Both the position numbers and the translations under genes were made by a program. Of a stretch of DNA of 64,000 nt, positions 63,389 through 64,000 are shown piece after piece (within the stretch, counting starts at the first letter, position 1; each line of letters begins with the position of its first letter). Source of the stretch: Aquiflexum lacus (GTDB lineage Bacteria; Bacteroidota; Bacteroidia; Cytophagales; Cyclobacteriaceae); NCBI RefSeq assembly GCF_015476655.1, contig NZ_JABFHF010000010.1:1-64000 (forward strand), given 5' to 3'. The notes under the pieces are model-generated. The model saw only the letters and a program-made list of their open reading frames with translations. It searched no databases and was not told the origin of the DNA.

Positions 63389-64000
63389 ATGACTCTCAAA
63401 GGAAAATCGGCAATAATTACAGGCGGAGCAGGTGGGATTGGGATGGCTACTGCCAAAATGTATTTGGACGAAGGCGTCACTGGGGTGCTCCTTATTGATC
63501 TGAATGAAGAAGCCCTATTGGAGGCGAAAAAGACATTGAACAACGATAAAGTTCATGTGTTTACCGCAGATGTCAGCAAAGCTGACCAGGTAAAAGCTTA
63601 TACGGATAAAGCAGCCGAACTCTTCGGTCAGCTTGATATTGTATTTTTGAATGCGGGGTTTGAAGGCGAGGTTAAACCACTCACTGAATACCCTGAAACT
63701 ATATTTGATAAGGTACTTTCTGTCAATGTCAAGGGAGTTTGGCTTGGAATGAAATATGCATTCCCTTATTTGCAGAAATCGGGAGGAGGATCAATCATCA
63801 TTACATCCTCTGTAGCAGGGATGAAGGGTACAGCACAGATGGTAGCATATACAGCCAGTAAACACGCTGTAAATGGTGTGATGAGGGTAGCTGCCTTAGA
63901 AGGTGCGCCACACCAAATCAGAGTCAATACCATTCATCCTGGGCCAGTCGATAACAGAATGATGCGCTCTTTGGAAGATGGATTTGCCCCAGGTGGTGGC
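63389..64000 (+). CDS. short-chain dehydrogenase/reductase, cut by the window edge
   Basis: The first 204 residues are visible and the frame is still open at the window end. The NAD(P)-binding loop is TGGAGGIG, the NAG motif reads FLNAGFEG, the catalytic Ser is in IITSSVAGMKG and the active Tyr-Lys is in YTASKHAV; ADV after the third strand contacts the adenine. A complete SDR is about 250 residues, so some 45 are missing. An Asp at the end of the second strand (LLIDLN) suggests NAD rather than NADP use. The substrate cannot be inferred. Confidence 0.9.
   Translation, partial: MTLKGKSAIITGGAGGIGMATAKMYLDEGVTGVLLIDLNEEALLEAKKTLNNDKVHVFTADVSKADQVKAYTDKAAELFGQLDIVFLNAGFEGEVKPLTEYPETIFDKVLSVNVKGVWLGMKYAFPYLQKSGGGSIIITSSVAGMKGTAQMVAYTASKHAVNGVMRVAALEGAPHQIRVNTIHPGPVDNRMMRSLEDGFAPGGG

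Overview
The window looks like chromosomal DNA of a Bacteroidota member, most probably order Cytophagales and close to Cyclobacteriaceae. This is inferred from low G+C by eye, the near absence of Shine-Dalgarno sequences, TAnnTTTG-type -7 promoter elements, many lipoproteins, a split metH under a SAM riboswitch, a fused IcmF mutase, a GH97/GH32 pair and PAS-rich hybrid kinases. No plasmid, phage or insertion-sequence gene is visible. I found no tRNA, rRNA or CRISPR array. About 42 genes are supported, almost all intact; the last one runs off the right edge.

Layout. 74-4665 (-): a compact gene run of an FAD-dependent oxidoreductase, a seven-helix membrane protein that aligns with the Pyr4/PaxB terpene cyclases, a membrane adenylate cyclase and a DUF218 protein. 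4934-9793: a YdiJ-like FAD/Fe-S dehydrogenase and a subtilase lipoprotein, convergent around a nested inverted repeat. 10028-17185 (+): an AddAB-type helicase-nuclease pair and a histidine-phosphatase-like lipoprotein. 17193-22157 (-): GH32 and GH97 glycosidases and a CBS-containing site-2 protease. 22516-30587 (+): IcmF, OsmC, a small unknown protein, then a lipoprotein sensor translationally coupled to a hybrid histidine kinase. 30596-36895 (-): a 2-oxoacid dehydrogenase E2, cinA, folA, a DUF4412 protein, a RES-Xre toxin-antitoxin pair with a palindromic operator candidate, and fmt, which has a consensus promoter placed so that its mRNA would be leaderless. 37180-43790 (+): a tripartite RND efflux operon and a small acidic lipoprotein. 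44066-52832: an S9 peptidase (-), then a 1442-residue cytoplasmic hybrid kinase followed 2 nt later by an internally duplicated outer-membrane-like protein (+). 52829-53386 (-): a RidA protein with a lipoprotein signal. 53538-58441 (+): promoter, SAM-I riboswitch, metH (two genes) and metF. 58886-64000: HMG-CoA lyase, a PepSY protein, a Na/Pi cotransporter, a tandem universal stress protein (-) and a partial SDR.

How the genes work together. metH1-metH2-metF form one SAM-sensing operon that makes methionine with cobalamin and methyl-THF. IcmF, the E2 subunit and HMG-CoA lyase are scattered parts of branched-chain acyl-CoA breakdown. The two hybrid kinases carry only receiver outputs, and each sits beside an envelope protein that may feed it signals. 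The least ordinary unit is the Pyr4-like protein with its FAD oxidoreductase at 2123-4665, which suggests an undescribed small terpenoid-modifying system.
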